From NCBI GenBank assembly GCA_050014815.1, contig JBEKCP010000334.1:1-6911 (forward strand): 6,911 bases of DNA, in the 5' to 3' direction. Source of the DNA: JBEKCP01 sp050014815 (GTDB lineage Bacteria > Planctomycetota > Planctomycetia > Pirellulales > Thermoguttaceae). Under the pieces are notes generated by a model that searched no databases, was not told the origin of the DNA, and was given only the letters and a program-made list of their open reading frames with translations. A program made the position numbers and the translations under genes. Shown in pieces: positions 5,396 to 6,911 of this stretch. The first letter of the stretch is position 1. Each line of letters starts with the position of its first letter.

Positions 5396-5588
5396 ATCGG
5401 CCTGCTGCGGTTGGAAAAAACGCCAATTCGACACAAGTGGTTTATTGCCCGTATGTTGTGCCATTACAATGGATAGAAGCGGTGGTGACTGCCGGGCGGA
5501 CGGCTCTTTCCCGGATTGTAGCGTTCTGCAACAGTACCTGCATCGGGCCAATGCACTTCCGGATTTGCGTCCGAGAGCGATGTCTTCG
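5396..5588. other. Non-coding divergent region, no gene seen
   Basis: This stretch between the candidate RNA promoter and the element at 5589 holds no convincing gene; a 61-codon minus-strand frame (5366-5551) starts with TTG and has no recognisable content. A partial dyad, TTGTAG (5516-5521) and CTGCAA (5526-5531), lies about 120 bp upstream of the sigma-54-like site, a usual distance for an enhancer-binding protein. TGCAT/ATGCA (5539-5543, 5551-5555) forms another short inverted pair. Confidence 0.4.
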
Positions 5589-5657
5589 ACACTAGCCCGA
5601 AGCGCAAGCGAGGGTAACTCATTGCCACTCTCTCGCTTGCGCTTCGGGCTAGTGTTT
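5589..5657. repeat. ARSASEG-type intergenic element, perfect hairpin
   Basis: The arms 5589-5612 and 5632-5655 are perfect 24-bp inverted repeats around a 19-bp spacer, GGTAACTCATTGCCACTCT. Arm and spacer match the block at 2661-2699. The similarity runs past the right arm (GTGTTTGG...) to about 5680, into the promoter region of the next gene. The plus-strand frame across it reads LARSASEGNSLPLSR, typical of spurious planctomycete ORFs. Confidence 0.9.
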
Positions 5658-5675
5658 GGCGATGAGTAAATCGGG

Positions 5676-5681
5676 TATACT
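5676..5681 (+). promoter_or_regulatory. Candidate -10 box of the lipid kinase gene
   Basis: TATACT matches five of six -10 positions and would start RNA near 5688, giving a leader of about 17 nt that contains AAGGAG (5692-5697). The -35 region would fall at or beside the right edge of the repeat hairpin (TGTTTG at 5653-5658 with 17-bp spacing), a weak match. Confidence 0.45.
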
Positions 5682-5704
5682 GCCTCCGCTCAAGGAGTTT
5701 CCCG

Positions 5705-6643
5705 GTGCAACCTGCCGCCGACAATCTGCCGCCCGGGACCGATCGGGTCCTGATCCTGGTTAACCCGAAAGCGGGGGCAAGCTCGGCCATGGCGAGGACC
5801 GACCGGCTGGCGAAGCTCCTTGGGGAGCGCGGGTTCCGCACCGACGTATCGGTTGACCTGGCAGCGGCCGCTTGCCGCGCCAACGGTTGGCATGCCGAGG
5901 GGTGTCTTCGGGCCCTGGTTGCGGTTGGAGGCGACGGCACGGCCGCTGAACTGGTAAACCGCACTGCCGCCGGCCTGCCCATCACCCTTCTTCCCGCCGG
6001 CAACGAGAATCTGCTGGCCCGTCATCTTGGGCTGGGCCCGACCCCGGAGGCCTGCTGCCAAACGATCGCCGGCGGCCGTCTGGTCCGCCTGGACGCCGCC
6101 GTTGCGGGCGGCCGCGTCTTCCTCCTCATGGCGAGTTGCGGATTCGATGCCGACGTGGTGCGTCGCGTCCATGCCCGCCGCAAAGGACACGTCCGCCGCA
6201 GCACGTACTTCAAACCGATTCTCGACTCGATCCGTAGTTATCAGTATCCCGAACTCCAGGTATCGTGGAGCAAGGGCCCGGCCGGGAGCCGGCCGCAGTG
6301 GTCGGACCCCGTGGCCGCCGGGTGGTTGTTCGCCTTCAATGTGCCTCGCTATGGTGGCGGGCTGAGGATCGCGCCCGAGGCCGACGCCTCGGATGGGCTC
6401 TTGGACGTCTGCACGTTTCGCCGCGCCGGCCTTTGGCACGGGCTGTGGTATGCCGCCGCAGTGTTATTGAGGCAGCATCGCCGCCTGGGCGATTGCACGA
6501 TGTACCGGGCCTCCGCGATCCGAGTGACCTCCGAGGGCGAAGTGCCCTACCAACTGGATGGAGACCCGGGCGGACTGCTGCCCCTCGAGATCGAAATCCT
6601 GCCGGGACGGATGACGCTGCTGGTGCCGGAAGAGAGATATTGA
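5705..6643 (+). CDS. Diacylglycerol/sphingosine kinase-like lipid kinase
   Basis: This 312-residue protein belongs to the DAGK catalytic-domain family (DgkB/YegS/LCB5 type), which phosphorylates lipid substrates such as diacylglycerol with ATP at the inner face of the membrane. The nucleotide-binding signature is present: LVNPKAG at residues 18-24 and the glycine motif VGGDGTAAELVN at 74-85. LPAGNENLLARHLG (96-109) takes the place of the usual GT-N-A segment. The C-terminal half keeps CGFDADV (145-151), the DASDGLLDV motif (227-235), and YQLDGDPGG (282-290), where the conserved acidic residue of the active site is expected. No signal peptide or transmembrane helix is evident. GTG 5705 has AAGGAG at 5692-5697, seven bases upstream. 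The TGA stop lies in a 14-bp tandem repeat that leads straight to kdsA. The substrate cannot be told from sequence; a transcription-linked envelope-lipid role is plausible. Confidence 0.88.
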   Translation: MQPAADNLPPGTDRVLILVNPKAGASSAMARTDRLAKLLGERGFRTDVSVDLAAAACRANGWHAEGCLRALVAVGGDGTAAELVNRTAAGLPITLLPAGNENLLARHLGLGPTPEACCQTIAGGRLVRLDAAVAGGRVFLLMASCGFDADVVRRVHARRKGHVRRSTYFKPILDSIRSYQYPELQVSWSKGPAGSRPQWSDPVAAGWLFAFNVPRYGGGLRIAPEADASDGLLDVCTFRRAGLWHGLWYAAAVLLRQHRRLGDCTMYRASAIRVTSEGEVPYQLDGDPGGLLPLEIEILPGRMTLLVPEERY

Positions 6644-6678
6644 AAAATGCAAATTGAAAAATGCAAATTGAAAAATGC
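6639..6678. repeat. 14-bp tandem repeat bridging the stop and start codons
   Basis: ATTGAAAAATGCAA occurs as full units at 6639-6652 and 6653-6666 and a 12-bp partial at 6667-6678. Each unit contains TGA and ATG. The first supplies the stop of the lipid kinase (6641-6643) and the last supplies the kdsA start (6675-6677). The unit resembles AT-rich filler repeats seen between genes in planctomycetes. Confidence 0.92.
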
Positions 6679-6911
6679 CTGATAACCCCGTCACCATCGG
6701 ACCGTATCGCTGCGGCCGCGGCCAGCCGCTCCTGGTGATTGCCGGACCGTGCGTTATCGAGACCGAGCCGCTGGCGATCGAGATTGCGATGCGGTTGCGG
6801 GAGGTCGCCCAACGGTTGGCGGTGCAACTCGTCTTCAAGGCATCGTTCGACAAGGCCAATCGCACGAGCATCGAGTCGTATCGCGGGCCGGGGCTTTCCG
6901 CGGGCTTGGGG
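6675..6911 (+). CDS. kdsA: 3-deoxy-8-phosphooctulonate synthase, N-terminal part
   Basis: The first 79 codons are present; the gene runs off the window. KdsA condenses phosphoenolpyruvate with arabinose 5-phosphate to Kdo-8-phosphate, a cytoplasmic step toward the Kdo of lipopolysaccharide. The diagnostic segment FKASFDKANRTSIESYRGPG (residues 54-73) is the family's phosphate- and substrate-binding signature. Earlier, VIAGPCVIET (21-30) has Cys at residue 26 where non-metal enzymes such as the E. coli one have Asn; this is the pattern of metal-dependent KdsA such as that of Aquifex aeolicus. ATG 6675 fits the usual N-terminus length. It lies in the third copy of a 14-bp repeat, has no purine-rich ribosome site beyond an A-run, and is the only one of the three repeat ATGs in frame. 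The gene follows the lipid kinase after 31 bp, so co-transcription is likely. Confidence 0.93.
   Translation, partial: MPDNPVTIGPYRCGRGQPLLVIAGPCVIETEPLAIEIAMRLREVAQRLAVQLVFKASFDKANRTSIESYRGPGLSAGLG

Noticed and set aside
5366..5551. A 61-codon minus-strand frame upstream of the candidate small RNA
   Set aside because: TTG start, no recognisable content, and it overlaps the sigma-54-like site; considered because it could have explained the terminator downstream.
5388..5669. A 93-codon plus-strand frame reading LARSASEGNSLPLSR
   Set aside because: The end is the intergenic repeat itself and the start has no ribosome site; a typical spurious planctomycete ORF.

Overview
The window is GC-rich bacterial chromosomal DNA, most likely from the phylum Planctomycetota. 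Three things suggest this. First, there are several copies of a short intergenic element whose translations read ARSASEG or SPKRKRG, which from memory is common in planctomycete genomes. Second, there are AT-rich filler repeats of the ATTGAAAAATGCAA and GGGATTA kinds. Third, a TPR lipoprotein, an FHA protein and a small basic protein resemble planctomycete families. A kdsA gene points to a Gram-negative envelope with Kdo. No database search was possible, so the phylum call is inference.

Layout. 108-881 (+): a soluble NarL-type histidine kinase with no input domain. It converges on 966-2606 (-), a full-length D-3-phosphoglycerate dehydrogenase (serA) with an ACT domain; both stops lie in or beside GGGATTA-type repeats. 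2655-2790: a cluster of the ARSASEG-type element. 2801-3562 (-): a TPR lipoprotein. 3688-3780: a long repeat-built hairpin with a T6 tract that looks like the terminator of the next gene. 3790-4245 (-): a 151-residue basic protein of unknown function. 4407-4466: two small hairpins. 4476-5150 (-): an FHA-domain protein with a clear promoter. 5151-5704: a non-coding divergent region. 5705-6643 (+): a diacylglycerol/sphingosine kinase-like protein. 6675 to the end (+): the first 79 codons of kdsA, separated from the kinase gene only by a 14-bp tandem repeat.

The most interesting item is in the divergent region. On the minus strand, a sigma-54-like -24/-12 site (5380-5395) is followed by a small hairpin, then a compact three-way junction closed by a 13-bp stem (5244-5256 with 5317-5329), then eight T residues. 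No convincing gene lies upstream on that strand for this terminator to serve. The simplest reading is an undescribed RNA gene of about 136 nt, although a small transposon remnant is not excluded.

The genes do not form one pathway. They cover serine synthesis, lipid phosphorylation, Kdo synthesis, signalling (kinase and FHA protein) and envelope-associated TPR functions. The kinase-like gene and kdsA may be co-transcribed and both concern the envelope. Six of the seven genes appear to start with GTG. The only ATG start, that of kdsA, comes from a repeat unit.
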